64,000 bases of DNA, from positions 2,306,001 through 2,370,000 of the forward strand of contig NZ_CP111085.1 of NCBI RefSeq assembly GCF_026278345.1, given 5' to 3'. The position numbers and the translations under genes were made by a program. The DNA is from Tellurirhabdus rosea (GTDB taxonomy: Bacteria > Bacteroidota > Bacteroidia > Cytophagales > Spirosomataceae). The notes under the pieces are model-generated. The model did not search any database. It saw only the letters and a program-made list of their open reading frames with translations, and was not told where the DNA came from. Below, piece by piece: positions 40,742 to 50,330 of the stretch; position 1 is the first letter of the stretch, and the number at the start of each line of letters is the position of its first letter.

Positions 40742-41401
40742 ATGCTAACGCTTAGTTCCTACCGAAAGGCATACGCCGGCCGAACGATTCTGGCTATTCC
40801 GCACCTGGCGCTGAATCCGGGCGTTCACTGGCTCAAAGGAGCGAACGGGTCGGGCAAAACGACCCTTTTCCGCACGCTGGCCGGGCTGCTGCCCTTTGAA
40901 GGCGATTGCCTGCTGGAAAATACCTACAGCCTCAAAAAGCACCCCGTTGAGTACCGGCTGCGGGTCAATTACGGCGAAGCCGAACCGCTTTACCCCGATT
41001 TTCTGACCGCCCGCGAACTCATCAACTGGGTCGCCGCCGCCAAGAAAGCGCCCCGCCAGCAGCCGGACGAGCTGATTCACGCGTTTGGCATGAACGCCTA
41101 CGCCAAAACGCCCGTGGGCACCTACTCAAGCGGCATGCTGAAGAAGACCTCGCTGGTACTGGCGTTTCTGGGTCAGCCGAAGCTCATTTTGCTGGACGAA
41201 CCGTTTATTACGCTCGACGAGGCCGCCGTCCGGACGGTTCTGGAACTGATGGAAGATGGACGGAAGCGGGGCGTCGGCTTTCTGCTTTCGACGCATCAGG
41301 ATGTCCGTTCCGCCGCTCTGGCCGTCGATGCCCAGTGGCAGATTTCCCAGCAAACCGTCATTCCGTTTCGCCATGAAGCCTCTGCTCAACGTTCTGAATA
41401 A
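40742..41401 (+). CDS. ABC transporter ATP-binding protein
   Basis: A 219-residue ATPase: Walker A GANGSGKTT (residues 33-41), a Q-loop-equivalent region (VNYGEAEPLYPDFLT), the signature YSSGMLKKTSL, Walker B LILLDEPF and the H-loop STHQ. It is short for the family and belongs to the CcmA/ABC-2 type. The following permease gene overlaps its 3' end by 29 nt, so both are made together and form one exporter. Confidence 0.92.
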   Translation: MLTLSSYRKAYAGRTILAIPHLALNPGVHWLKGANGSGKTTLFRTLAGLLPFEGDCLLENTYSLKKHPVEYRLRVNYGEAEPLYPDFLTARELINWVAAAKKAPRQQPDELIHAFGMNAYAKTPVGTYSSGMLKKTSLVLAFLGQPKLILLDEPFITLDEAAVRTVLELMEDGRKRGVGFLLSTHQDVRSAALAVDAQWQISQQTVIPFRHEASAQRSE

Positions 41402-42464
41402 AACGCTCGTTCGGGAATTTTACCGGCAGCATGCGGGCGCTTTTACCGTGGTGCTGTTGCTGGCGGGCGGGTTTATGCGGGGTCAGGAACACCACGCGCT
41501 GGCCACGTACGCCGTGCACAGTCCGTTGATGCTGGGCGCTTATTTTGCTTTGTGGCTCGTTTATACGCTCAATGTCGTCCGTTTTGGCGTGAAGACTTTT
41601 CGGCAGCACCCGTTTCTGCAACTGATTCGGCTGGTGCCGCTTGGCGTTCGCATCCGGGCGCTGCTGGCGGCCGCGGGGCTTTTGCTGCTCCCGGTGCTTG
41701 GGTATGCCGGGTACGTATCCGTTGTCGGCTGGCAGCAGGAAGCCGGGCGGAGTCTGGCCGTACTGGTCCTCGGCCTGCCGCTGTTAACGCTGCTTCCGGT
41801 CCTGCTCTGGGAGTATTTTCTTCGAAATCCCGACCAGACGTTCCGCTTCGACTGGCCCGGCGTTATCCGGTTCAACACACCGTATCCGCTGTTTTTCATC
41901 CGGCAGTTGCTTCGGAACGAACCGCTGACGCTGCTGCTGACCAAGGCGGGCTCCCTGCTCCTGCTGGCGGGACTGTGTGCCCTGTATCCGACCGACGATT
42001 ACGACCTGCGGCTGTTGCTGTTGGGATCGCTGCTGGCCGCCGCCCTGCATAGCGGGCTGCTGTACCAATTCTATCGTTTCGAAGCGGTACACCTGTCCCT
42101 GTTGCGTAACCTGCCGACCTCAACTCTTCGGCGGTTTGCTACCTATGTGTTCATCCTGATGCTGCTGCTTTTGCCGGAATTACTTTTGCTGCTTCGAAGT
42201 GGTCCGGAGGGCGTCCTCTTTTCCCGGCTGCTGGCCGTCTGGCTCCTGCTGGTGGGCCTTGCGCTGGTGCTGTATACGCTTCTGCTCGCCCGCCACCAGC
42301 CGCCCGACCGGCTGATGCCGCTGGTGGGCGGAATGGTCATTTTTTATTTCTTCCTGATTATGTACCGGATTCCGGCGTACGGGCTGGTTGACGGTACGTT
42401 TGGCGGGGGAGCGTTTCTCTTTTTTCAGTTCTTTCCCAAATCCGAGCCCGCCTTTTTCGAGTGA
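41373..42464 (+). CDS. ABC transporter permease-like membrane protein
   Basis: A 363-residue very hydrophobic protein with roughly eight to ten transmembrane helices (for example FTVVLLLAGGFM, ALLAAAGLLLLPVLGYAGYVSVVG, YVFILMLLLLPELLLLL). The start MKPLLNVLNKTLVREF (41373) is set by the overlap with the ATPase gene. No named family motif is recognised; the role as membrane partner of the ATPase rests on the overlap. The transported molecule is unknown. Confidence 0.75.
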   Translation: MKPLLNVLNKTLVREFYRQHAGAFTVVLLLAGGFMRGQEHHALATYAVHSPLMLGAYFALWLVYTLNVVRFGVKTFRQHPFLQLIRLVPLGVRIRALLAAAGLLLLPVLGYAGYVSVVGWQQEAGRSLAVLVLGLPLLTLLPVLLWEYFLRNPDQTFRFDWPGVIRFNTPYPLFFIRQLLRNEPLTLLLTKAGSLLLLAGLCALYPTDDYDLRLLLLGSLLAAALHSGLLYQFYRFEAVHLSLLRNLPTSTLRRFATYVFILMLLLLPELLLLLRSGPEGVLFSRLLAVWLLLVGLALVLYTLLLARHQPPDRLMPLVGGMVIFYFFLIMYRIPAYGLVDGTFGGGAFLFFQFFPKSEPAFFE

Positions 42465-42511
42465 CGTTTACTCCGCCCAATTCAACACCAGCGAAGCACC
42501 CGCAGACGGCG

Positions 42512-42553
42512 ATAAACTATAAGCCCCAAACTTTAAACTCTACTCCCTCATTC
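42512..42553. repeat. Single 7-mer array at convergent gene ends, element K
   Basis: ATAAACT/ATAAGCC/CCAAACT/TTAAACT/CTACTCC/CTCATTC follow each other on an exact 7-base pitch. The array runs into the stop codon of the lipoprotein gene on the minus strand. Only a weak counterpart (GTTTACTCCGCC near 42468) is seen on the other side. Confidence 0.65.
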
Positions 42554-43090
42554 AATTCTTCCTTCGATCAGAAACGGCTTTTTATCCAGCCAGGCCAGTT
42601 GCTGAAAACCTTCGATATGGTATTTCCGGATCTGGCCCTGCCGGGTTTCCAGCCAAAGCATGCGTTTCGATTCGTAGAGGTAATTTTTGGAAGCCAAGAC
42701 CGCTTCGACGCGGGCGGGCTGGCGGGTCGTTGAATCCAGAATAATTTTCAGGTAGCCCACGGGCAGTTTTTCGCCTTCCTTCAACTGGTATTCGTAGGTC
42801 AGCGAGTCGGGGCGGGCAACCTGGTAACTGGCGACGTAGGCCTGCTTGTTGATGTCGGCTTGCACGAACAGGTCCAGCTCTTTCTTCCAGTCGATGGTAC
42901 GACTCTGCTGGTTGTCGCCTTCTCCGTTAAGCATCACGCGCTTGTCAACCTTCGGCTTGGTCTGGTTCAGTTCGGCGATTTGCCGCTCCATAAACCCGTT
43001 CAGGTCGTAAAATTTGCCGGATTTGGCTTCGCGGGCGGGGTTACTGCAGGCGGTCAGAAGGAGGAGGGTAGCAATGTATAGTCGGTTCAT
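42548..43090 (-). CDS. Hypothetical lipoprotein
   Basis: A 180-residue lipoprotein, MNRLYIATLLLLTAC (Cys15). The mature part is charged, begins KFYDLNGFMERQIAELNQ, and has alternating beta-type strands (YLKIILDSTTRQPARVEAVL, MLWLETRQGQIRKYHIEGF). No family is recognised. It lies downstream of gpmI on the same strand, separated by a strong palindrome, and converges with the ABC permease gene. Confidence 0.75.
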   Translation of the reverse strand: MNRLYIATLLLLTACSNPAREAKSGKFYDLNGFMERQIAELNQTKPKVDKRVMLNGEGDNQQSRTIDWKKELDLFVQADINKQAYVASYQVARPDSLTYEYQLKEGEKLPVGYLKIILDSTTRQPARVEAVLASKNYLYESKRMLWLETRQGQIRKYHIEGFQQLAWLDKKPFLIEGRIE

Positions 43091-43145
43091 CGGATCAAAG
43101 GCTCTGGATTGCCAACGATGCCAGAAAAGAAAAAGTTTATGTACG

Positions 43146-43219
43146 CCCGGGCTTTAGTCCGGGTTCCTGAAAAAGGCAAAGCTTTCGAATTCTTTCAGAA
43201 ACCCGGGCTAAAGCCCAGG
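43146..43219. repeat. Long imperfect palindrome, element L
   Basis: Arms 43146-43172 and 43193-43219 are complementary at 24 of 27 positions around a 20-nt loop. The arms carry CCCGGGCTTTAG / CTAAAGCCC words and lack the 7-mer pitch, so it is a separate repeat type. It fills the gap between the gpmI stop and the lipoprotein start. Confidence 0.85.
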
Positions 43220-43231
43220 GGCACACGGTAG

Positions 43232-44767
43232 CTAATCCGCCAGCAGACTCTGTCCGGTCATCTCGGCCGGCTGCGGAATGCCCATCAGGTGCAGGATGGT
43301 CGGGGCAATGTCGGCCAGCTTGCCGTCGTGCATTTTCGGACGCAGCTCCTGGTCGACCAGAATGCACGGCACAAGGTTGGTCGTGTGGGCCGTGTTGGGC
43401 GTTCCGTCTTCGTTGACCATAAAGTCGGCGTTGCCGTGGTCGGCGATGATAATGGACGTGTAGCCATGTGCCAGACCGGCCGTAACGACCGCTTCGGCGC
43501 ATTTGTCTACCGTCTCCACGGCTTTCACGACGGCGTCAAACACGCCCGTATGGCCCACCATATCGGGGTTGGCGAAGTTCAGACAGACAAAATCCACCTC
43601 TTCGCGTATGAGCTCCGGAATGATGGCATCGCGAATGTCGTGGGCTGCCATTTCGGGCTTCTCGTCGTACGTTTTCACGTCTTTCGGCGACGGACACAGC
43701 AGCCGCATTTCTCCTGTGAAAACCTCTTCGCGACCGCCCGAGAAGAAGAACGTCACGTGCGGGTATTTCTCCGTTTCAGCAATCCGGATTTGTTTTCTTC
43801 CGGCTTTCGAAACCACTTCCCCGAGGGTATTGGTCAGGTTGTCTTTATCAAAAATGACCTTCACATTCCGGAACTCGCTGTCGTAGTTCGTCATCGTGAC
43901 GTAGTACAGAGCCAGCGGATGCATGTCCTGTTCGGGATAGGCCATCTGGGTCAGCGCCATCGTGATTTCCCGGCCCCGGTCGGTGCGGAAGTTGAAGCAC
44001 AGCACCACGTCGCCTTCGCTGATGGTCGCTACCGGCGTCCCGTCGGCTTTGGTCGCCACAATCGGTTTGATGAATTCATCCGTCACGCCATCGTCGTACG
44101 ACTCCTGCACGGCCGTCAGCAGATCGGCCTGCGGCACCCTGCGGCCCGCTCCGCGCACCATCACATCGTACGCCTGCTTCACGCGTTCCCAGCGGTTGTC
44201 GCGGTCCATCGCGTAGAAACGGCCCACCACGGAGGCAATCTGGCCGGTCGATACCTGCAGATGCTGCTGAAGTTCGGTGAGGTAACCCAGCCCGCTTTTG
44301 GGGTCGGTATCCCGTCCGTCCGTGAAGGCATGCACATACACCTCCGTCAGGCCCCGGACCGCCGCAATGGAGCAGAGGCCTTTCAGGTGTTCGATATGGG
44401 AATGCACCCCGCCATCGGAAACCAGCCCGATAAAATGCACCTTTTTGCCGTTGGCCTGGGCATAGTTCAGCGCATCCACGAGCACCGGCTCGCTGTCCAG
44501 CGTGTGTTCTTCGACGGCCTTGTTGATTTTCACCAGGTCCTGGTACACGATCCGGCCGGCACCGAGGTTCATGTGGCCGACTTCCGAGTTTCCCATCTGT
44601 CCGGCGGGCAGCCCAACGGCCAGCCCGGACGCTTCGAGGCGGCTGTGCGAATAGACCGGCATCAGGGAGTCCATAAACGGCGTGTGCGCTTTGGCGATGG
44701 CCGACACCTCCGGCTTGGTGGCAATACCCCAGCCGTCGAGGATCATGAGGATGACTTTCTTGTTCAA
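43232..44767 (-). CDS. gpmI: 2,3-bisphosphoglycerate-independent phosphoglycerate mutase
   Basis: A 511-residue enzyme of the alkaline phosphatase superfamily that interconverts 3- and 2-phosphoglycerate in glycolysis. ILDGWG carries the first metal ligand (Asp11), QMGNSEVGHMNLGAGR the phosphorylated Ser61, and HAFTDGRDTDP, CFNFRTDRGRE and IIADHGNAD the remaining substrate and Mn sites. The start codon is TTG (44767-44765), two bases after the stop of the tyrosine phosphatase gene, suggesting coupled translation. Enolase, the next glycolytic enzyme, is encoded on the same strand 1.1 kb upstream. Confidence 0.97.
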   Translation of the reverse strand: MNKKVILMILDGWGIATKPEVSAIAKAHTPFMDSLMPVYSHSRLEASGLAVGLPAGQMGNSEVGHMNLGAGRIVYQDLVKINKAVEEHTLDSEPVLVDALNYAQANGKKVHFIGLVSDGGVHSHIEHLKGLCSIAAVRGLTEVYVHAFTDGRDTDPKSGLGYLTELQQHLQVSTGQIASVVGRFYAMDRDNRWERVKQAYDVMVRGAGRRVPQADLLTAVQESYDDGVTDEFIKPIVATKADGTPVATISEGDVVLCFNFRTDRGREITMALTQMAYPEQDMHPLALYYVTMTNYDSEFRNVKVIFDKDNLTNTLGEVVSKAGRKQIRIAETEKYPHVTFFFSGGREEVFTGEMRLLCPSPKDVKTYDEKPEMAAHDIRDAIIPELIREEVDFVCLNFANPDMVGHTGVFDAVVKAVETVDKCAEAVVTAGLAHGYTSIIIADHGNADFMVNEDGTPNTAHTTNLVPCILVDQELRPKMHDGKLADIAPTILHLMGIPQPAEMTGQSLLAD

Positions 44768-44769
44768 AA

Positions 44770-45309
44770 TTATCGGGGTTTGGCCGAGCCGTTCGCTACG
44801 GGAGCGGCGGGCAGGGCGTGTTGCTCAATCAGGTAATTCAGGAGGTTTTCGCAGGAGCGCCGGACAATCTGGTACACTTTCTCGAAAAAGGCGGCGTCTT
44901 CGTAATAAGGATCGGGCACTTCGCTGCCGCCTTCTTCGGGGTCGTCCACCAGCGGATCGAACTCCCGGAGCAGAAAAACCGAATCATGTATGTCCAGGCC
45001 GGTACTGCGTTTGGACGCGTACAGAATACCGTCGTAGTTGGCTTCGTCCATGGCGACAAAGTAATCGAAGGCGGCAAAATCCTCGCCCAGCAGACGGCGC
45101 CCCCGGTGGGTCAGTTTCAGGCCGTGTTCGAGGGCGTTTTCGCGGGTGCGGCGGTCGGGCAGTTCGCCGAGATGGTAAGAGGAAGTTCCGGCGGAGTCAC
45201 ATACAACATGATCCGTAAGGCCCCGCTCCTGCACCAGTTGTCGAAATACGCCCTCCGCCAGCGGCGATCGGCAAATATTCCCCAGACAGACGAAAAGAAC
45301 GCGGATCAT
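44770..45309 (-). CDS. Low-molecular-weight protein-tyrosine phosphatase
   Basis: A 179-residue phosphatase with the P-loop VCLGNICRSP at the N-terminus: Cys8 is the nucleophile and Arg14 completes the CX5R motif. The general acid lies in VPDPYYEDAAFF. The C-terminus has an extra proline/alanine tail. It dephosphorylates phosphotyrosine proteins or small phosphates in the cytoplasm. It is co-directional with divIC upstream and gpmI immediately downstream. Confidence 0.95.
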   Translation of the reverse strand: MIRVLFVCLGNICRSPLAEGVFRQLVQERGLTDHVVCDSAGTSSYHLGELPDRRTRENALEHGLKLTHRGRRLLGEDFAAFDYFVAMDEANYDGILYASKRSTGLDIHDSVFLLREFDPLVDDPEEGGSEVPDPYYEDAAFFEKVYQIVRRSCENLLNYLIEQHALPAAPVANGSAKPR

Positions 45310-45385
45310 AGGATTGTCATCAGTCGGCTGTCGTCAGTCATCAGTCCCTGGTGCAGCAGACTGAGGACTGTCTGGCTGAAGACCG
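45310..45385. repeat. Degenerate 7-mer element M
   Basis: CATCAGT/CGGCTGT/CGTCAGT/CATCAGT recur every 7 bases from about 45315, followed by ACTGAGG/ACTGTCT/GGCTGAA steps of opposite sense. It fills the gap between the divIC stop and the phosphatase start. Pairing of the arms is imperfect. Confidence 0.65.
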
Positions 45386-45389
45386 TCGC

Positions 45390-45698
45390 CTATTTTTCAA
45401 TGGGCTCATTATGCTCATTCATCAGCACGTACACGGTCTCCCCGGGTTTCCGCATCAGGTAGTTTTCCCGGGCAAACTTTTCCTTGGAGCGGGCGCTGCC
45501 AAAAACTTCCTTCCGCTTTTTCTGAACGCTGGTGATTTCTTCTTTCAGGTACGCCCGGTCGTCTTCCAGATCGGAGAGCTTTCGGGCATTACGAATCTGC
45601 GAAATAATGTCGTTCGAATCCAGAAAAAACATCCACACCAGCAACCCCAGGCCGGTGGCGACGTAGAAGTTCTTGAGCTTGTGGAGGCGTTTTTTCAT
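45390..45698 (-). CDS. DivIC/FtsB-family septum formation initiator
   Basis: A 102-residue bitopic membrane protein: a short basic cytoplasmic start, a transmembrane helix FYVATGLGLLVWMFFL (about 11-26), then a coiled coil rich in charged residues (LEDDRAYLKEEITSVQKKRKEV) and ARENYLMRKPGETVYVL, the conserved end of the family. It is part of the division complex that links FtsQ and FtsL-type proteins. It follows enolase on the same strand, an arrangement common in Bacteroidota. Confidence 0.9.
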   Translation of the reverse strand: MKKRLHKLKNFYVATGLGLLVWMFFLDSNDIISQIRNARKLSDLEDDRAYLKEEITSVQKKRKEVFGSARSKEKFARENYLMRKPGETVYVLMNEHNEPIEK

Positions 45699-45704
45699 AA
45701 GGAA

Positions 45705-45843
45705 GAGCGGTCCGCCGCTGCGGTCATAAGTCAGTCAATAAGTCGTAAGTCGTAAGTGCTCCGCCGTTGCGGGGCTCTGCACACAGGTAAAGTTGGCGAA
45801 GTCCCGTAGCGGCGGAGCGCTTATGACTTACGACTTATTGACT
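45705..45843. repeat. 7-mer inverted repeat with GC core, element E
   Basis: Arms 45733-45766 and 45810-45843 match at 32 of 34 positions; AGTCAAT/AAGTCGT/AAGTCGT/AAGTGCT are on a 7-base pitch, ending in GCTCCGCCG. A 20-nt core GAGCGGTCCGCCGCTGCGGT lies at 45705-45724, identical to one before fabD. The element runs from 5 nt after the enolase stop to 6 nt before the divIC start. Confidence 0.93.
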
Positions 45844-45848
45844 TGTTT

Positions 45849-47141
<1,293 letters not shown>

Positions 47142-47325
47142 TTATTTCCTTAAAATTTCGATTGGCTAAAGACCGGACCAGCCCCAAATTATTCCGCCTG
47201 TAAAAGGAATTGTACGTATAAATTGGGAGAAAGCCTCAATTTTGCCGCACAAAGTAAATGATTTTTTCGGGAATGTACGGAACCAGTTTTGTAAATTGGA
47301 TATTACCATTTAAAGTCAGAATGCT

Positions 47326-48030
47326 ATGAAGTTCAAGTCACTGCTCAGTACCTTTCTGCTGCTTTTCGGTCTGTTTGCGCAGGCCCAGACCCCGGTTCTG
47401 CTCTCGGCCGACCGGGCCGACTCCCTGCTGAAAGCAACGCCGAATCTCCAGGTGCTGGACGTGCGAACGGCGGAGGAATTTGCCGGAGGTCACCTCCAGC
47501 AGGCGCGTAATCTCGACGTGCGCGATTCGGCATTTGTCCGCAATCTGCGTCGCCTCGACCCGTCCCGGCCGGTTCTGGTTTACTGCCTCGTCGGCGGACG
47601 CAGTGCCAAAGCCGCCGCGCTGCTGGCGCAGAACGGCTTTACCGTGTACGATATGCAGGGTGGATTTACCAAATGGAATGCCGCCGGAAAGCCGATCGAA
47701 GGCGGCTCTCCCGCCATCAAGGGCGCCATGACCATGACCGAGCTCAAAGCAGTGACGGCATCCCGTAAGCCGGTCCTGATCGATTTTTACGCAAAATGGT
47801 GCGGTCCCTGCCAGCAGATGCTGCCCATGATCAACCGGCTCAAAACCGAACTGAAAGACCAGGTTTCCATTCTGACCATCGATTATGACCAGAACCGGGA
47901 GCTCGCCCGACAGCTCGGTGTCGATGAGATTCCCACGTTTCTGCTGTATAAAAATGGGGACGTGAAGTGGCGGGGTCTGGGCACGATTCAGGAAGACATG
48001 TTCCGGGCAAAGATTAAGGAGGTACAATAG
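47326..48030 (+). CDS. Secreted rhodanese-thioredoxin fusion
   Basis: A 234-residue protein with a Sec signal ending AQAQ (residue 21). Residues 25-125 are a rhodanese domain: DVRTAEEFAGGHLQQARNLDV and the active loop YCLVGGRSA with Cys87. Residues about 130-234 are a thioredoxin domain: DFYAKWCGPCQQM (Cys159, Cys162) and the cis-proline in DEIPTFLLYK. Both catalytic sites look intact. It would act in the periplasm, possibly passing sulfane sulfur from the rhodanese cysteine to the thioredoxin pair. It stands alone between a divergent enolase gene and a terminator hairpin. Confidence 0.93.
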   Translation: MKFKSLLSTFLLLFGLFAQAQTPVLLSADRADSLLKATPNLQVLDVRTAEEFAGGHLQQARNLDVRDSAFVRNLRRLDPSRPVLVYCLVGGRSAKAAALLAQNGFTVYDMQGGFTKWNAAGKPIEGGSPAIKGAMTMTELKAVTASRKPVLIDFYAKWCGPCQQMLPMINRLKTELKDQVSILTIDYDQNRELARQLGVDEIPTFLLYKNGDVKWRGLGTIQEDMFRAKIKEVQ

Positions 48031-48069
48031 ACAAAAGCCATCCGATGGCAGCGCCAGGATGACTTTTGT
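48031..48069 (+). terminator. Terminator hairpin after the rhodanese-thioredoxin gene
   Basis: ACAAAAGCCATCC (48031-48043) pairs with 48057-48069 at 12 of 13 positions, starting directly after the stop codon and ending in CTTTTGT. Confidence 0.7.
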
Positions 48070-48121
48070 ACCCGATTGTCAACCATTTACTTGTTTCACT
48101 AGTAGACTGACCTTTTTCCCG

Positions 48122-48787
48122 TCAGGAATCGATGAATATGCTCTGGGACTGCTTCCTGCTGACCGGCACGCGATACACTCCGTTATAAATAGTTTTCAGC
48201 GCCTCCTCGATCCGGGCCCATCCCTGTTCGGTCCCGGGATCAATCCCCAGCATGCTCCGCTGGTTTCTGGACAAGAGCAGCAGGTAGGACATTCCCCCCA
48301 ACACCACCGCCGAGATGGCCTGCAGGTCGATTCGCCTTTCGAAAGGCAGTTGCTCCACCATTTTTGTCAGTAGCTCATCCTGCGTCCGGCTGCTTACCGC
48401 CGCCAGAGGTTCATCCCCCAGCAGGGTTGCCCGGATGAGTTCCTGGCCGGGTGCGCTCATCCGCAGCTGCCGGTACATGAGGGCGACCTGCCGGGAACAG
48501 ACCCAGGCCTTCTCCTGCCCCGTAGTCGGACGCATCGGTTCAACCTTCGCTTCAGTGTCCGGCGGGAAAAATCCTGCGGTCTCGATGTACCGGGCCAGCA
48601 GCCCTTCTATCCCGCCAAAGTACCGGTAGACCAACACCTTGCTTACGCCCGCCCGGTCGGCGACCCGGTTAATGCCAACGCCGCCAATTCCGTACTCGGT
48701 CAGCACTTCTTCCAATGCCTTGAGGATGCGCTGTGTTGTTTCGGTCCGGTTTCGGCGGTACGACGGTTTTTCCTTATTCTCTTCCAT
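48122..48787 (-). CDS. TetR/AcrR-family transcriptional regulator
   Basis: A 221-residue regulator. The N-terminal helix-turn-helix is clear: RNRTETTQRILKALEEVL, GVGINRVADRAGVSKVLVYRYFGGIEGLLARYI (about residues 13-68). The C-terminal ligand domain is not assignable to a subfamily. No efflux pump or target gene is adjacent, so its regulon is unknown; the short inter-gene region upstream could hold its own operator but I see no convincing palindrome. Confidence 0.9.
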   Translation of the reverse strand: MEENKEKPSYRRNRTETTQRILKALEEVLTEYGIGGVGINRVADRAGVSKVLVYRYFGGIEGLLARYIETAGFFPPDTEAKVEPMRPTTGQEKAWVCSRQVALMYRQLRMSAPGQELIRATLLGDEPLAAVSSRTQDELLTKMVEQLPFERRIDLQAISAVVLGGMSYLLLLSRNQRSMLGIDPGTEQGWARIEEALKTIYNGVYRVPVSRKQSQSIFIDS

Positions 48788-49018
48788 ACTCTAAGTTCTT
48801 TTCGAGAGCATACAAAATGAGTAGTTTGAAAGGGGCAGTCCGTTGATTGCACAACAGAAGGCAGGAAGTCAGTTTGCTCCCGGTTGATCTGCCAGTTATT
48901 TAATCCGACGATGGCAACTTTAGGAAGTCACTTTCAGTTACGTTATTTTTTTGCCGGAACGGATTGGGAAAAGGCAATGGAGGCGAAATAGCGGCTGGGG
49001 TTGTCAAAAGAGGGCAAA

Positions 49019-49050
49019 AAAATAACCGCTGACCTGTGTAATCAGCGGTT
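49019..49050 (-). terminator. Terminator of the tRNA-Gln transcript
   Basis: A 9-bp stem AACCGCTGA/TCAGCGGTT (49023-49031 with 49042-49050) is followed on the minus strand by ATTTTTTTT. It lies 11 nt past the tRNA 3' end. Confidence 0.85.
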
Positions 49051-49061
49051 AAGAGAACCAG

Positions 49062-49132
49062 TAGCCCGAGAAGGATTCGAACCTCCACAAACAGAACCAA
49101 AATCTGTCGTACTACCCTTATACTATCGGGCT
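49062..49132 (-). tRNA. tRNA-Gln (anticodon TTG)
   Basis: The minus strand folds as a 71-nt cloverleaf: acceptor stem AGCCCGA/TCGGGCT, anticodon stem ACAGA/TCTGT with loop TTTTGGT (anticodon TTG at 49098-49100), and T-arm GGAGGTTCGAATCCTTC. CCA is not encoded. A terminator follows. Confidence 0.95.
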
Positions 49133-49195
49133 ATCCTGTTTTGTGAGTGCAAATTTGGGGTATTTGGCCGAAATCTGCAAGAGCGGGACTGAAAA

Positions 49196-49223
49196 AAATT
49201 ACAAATTACGAATCAGAAATTAC
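49196..49223. repeat. Short 7-mer array, element N
   Basis: AAATTAC, AAATTAC, GAATCAG, AAATTAC follow on an exact 7-base pitch between the tRNA gene and the fabD stop. No partner arm is visible; it may be a decayed element. Confidence 0.55.
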
Positions 49224-49334
49224 GTCTTGCGTTGATTTTCAGCCCCGTTAAAGATTGATTTTTTTGGCCTGTGCCTGCCCGTGCGTCGGTAGGTTATCCG
49301 ATACTCCGGTATTTCGGCTTCGGAATGCCTGATT

Positions 49335-50231
49335 TTACGCTCCCGCCACCTCGACGCCCGGTGCAATCTTCTTGACGAGCCCCTGCAGCACTTTACCCGG
49401 TCCGCATTCCACGAAGGTCGTCGCCCCATCGGCCACCATCGCTTCCACAGACTGCGTCCAGCGGACCGGCGCCGTGAGCTGGTCGATCAGGTTGGCTTTG
49501 ATGGTTTCCACGTCGGTCGATGGCCGGGCGTTGACATTCTGGTAAATCGGGCAGCGGGGAGTGCTGAAATCGGTAGCAGCAATGGCACCGGCCAGTGTTT
49601 CGCGGGCAGGCTCCATCAGCGGCGAGTGGAACGCTCCACCCACCGGCAGGGGCAGCACGCGCTTGGCGCCCGCTTCTTTCAGCTTTTCGCCCGCCAGCCG
49701 GACGCCTTCCACCGAACCGGAAATCACGACCTGACCCGGGCAATTGAAGTTGGCCGGCACCACCACCTCGCCCGTAGCGGCCACTTCCGCGCAGAGGCGT
49801 TCGATCGTGGCATCGTCCAGCCCCAGCACGGCCGCCATCGTCGAGACTTGCCGTTCGCAGGCTTTCTGCATCGCCGCCGCGCGCTGGGCCACCAGTTTCA
49901 GACCGGCGGTGAAAGACAGCGCACCCGCCGCCACCAGGGCCGAAAACTCGCCCAGCGAATGACCCGCCACCATCGCGACGGCGAACCCGTCGGCCTGAAA
50001 GTCAGGCAGCGTCAGCGCCCGGGCGACGGAATGAATAAAAATGGCAGGCTGCGTAACGTTCGTCTGCTTCAGCTCTTCGTCGGTGCCTTCAAACATGATT
50101 TTGGTGATGTCAAAACCAAGAATATCGTTGGCCTGGTCGAAAAGCGCCTTTGCCTCGCTGGATTGCTGGTACAAGTCGAGGCCCATTCCTTTAAACTGGG
50201 AGCCCTGTCCGGGGAAAACGTATGCGGTCAT
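49335..50231 (-). CDS. fabD: Malonyl-CoA:ACP transacylase
   Basis: A 298-residue acyltransferase that loads malonate onto acyl carrier protein for fatty acid synthesis. YVFPGQGSQFKGMG at the N-terminus, the nucleophile Ser92 in AGHSLGEFSALVAAGAL, and the catalytic His in GAFHSPLMEPA (about 198) are all present, with the arginine in AAAMQKA-preceding QRA. Length is normal. No other fab gene lies in the window. Confidence 0.96.
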   Translation of the reverse strand: MTAYVFPGQGSQFKGMGLDLYQQSSEAKALFDQANDILGFDITKIMFEGTDEELKQTNVTQPAIFIHSVARALTLPDFQADGFAVAMVAGHSLGEFSALVAAGALSFTAGLKLVAQRAAAMQKACERQVSTMAAVLGLDDATIERLCAEVAATGEVVVPANFNCPGQVVISGSVEGVRLAGEKLKEAGAKRVLPLPVGGAFHSPLMEPARETLAGAIAATDFSTPRCPIYQNVNARPSTDVETIKANLIDQLTAPVRWTQSVEAMVADGATTFVECGPGKVLQGLVKKIAPGVEVAGA

Positions 50232-50238
50232 TAATTAT

Positions 50239-50286
50239 GAATGAGTGAATGAGTGAATAAGTAGTTGAGCGGTCCGCCGCTGCGGT
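50239..50286. repeat. 8-mer array with GC core, element I
   Basis: GAATGAGT, GAATGAGT, GAATAAGT, AGTTGAGC follow on an 8-base pitch (50239-50270), running into the 20-nt core GAGCGGTCCGCCGCTGCGGT (50267-50286), which is identical to the copy in element E. It begins 8 nt upstream of the fabD start codon; a GAATAAGCTCCGCGGGAGCT stretch follows. Confidence 0.85.
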
Positions 50287-50330
50287 GAATAAGCTCCGCG
50301 GGAGCTACAAAGGTACGCGGGCGGGAAGGA

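Noticed and set aside
48900-49100. 66-codon frame near tRNA-Gln
   Set aside because: It runs through the tRNA and its terminator hairpin and has no protein features.
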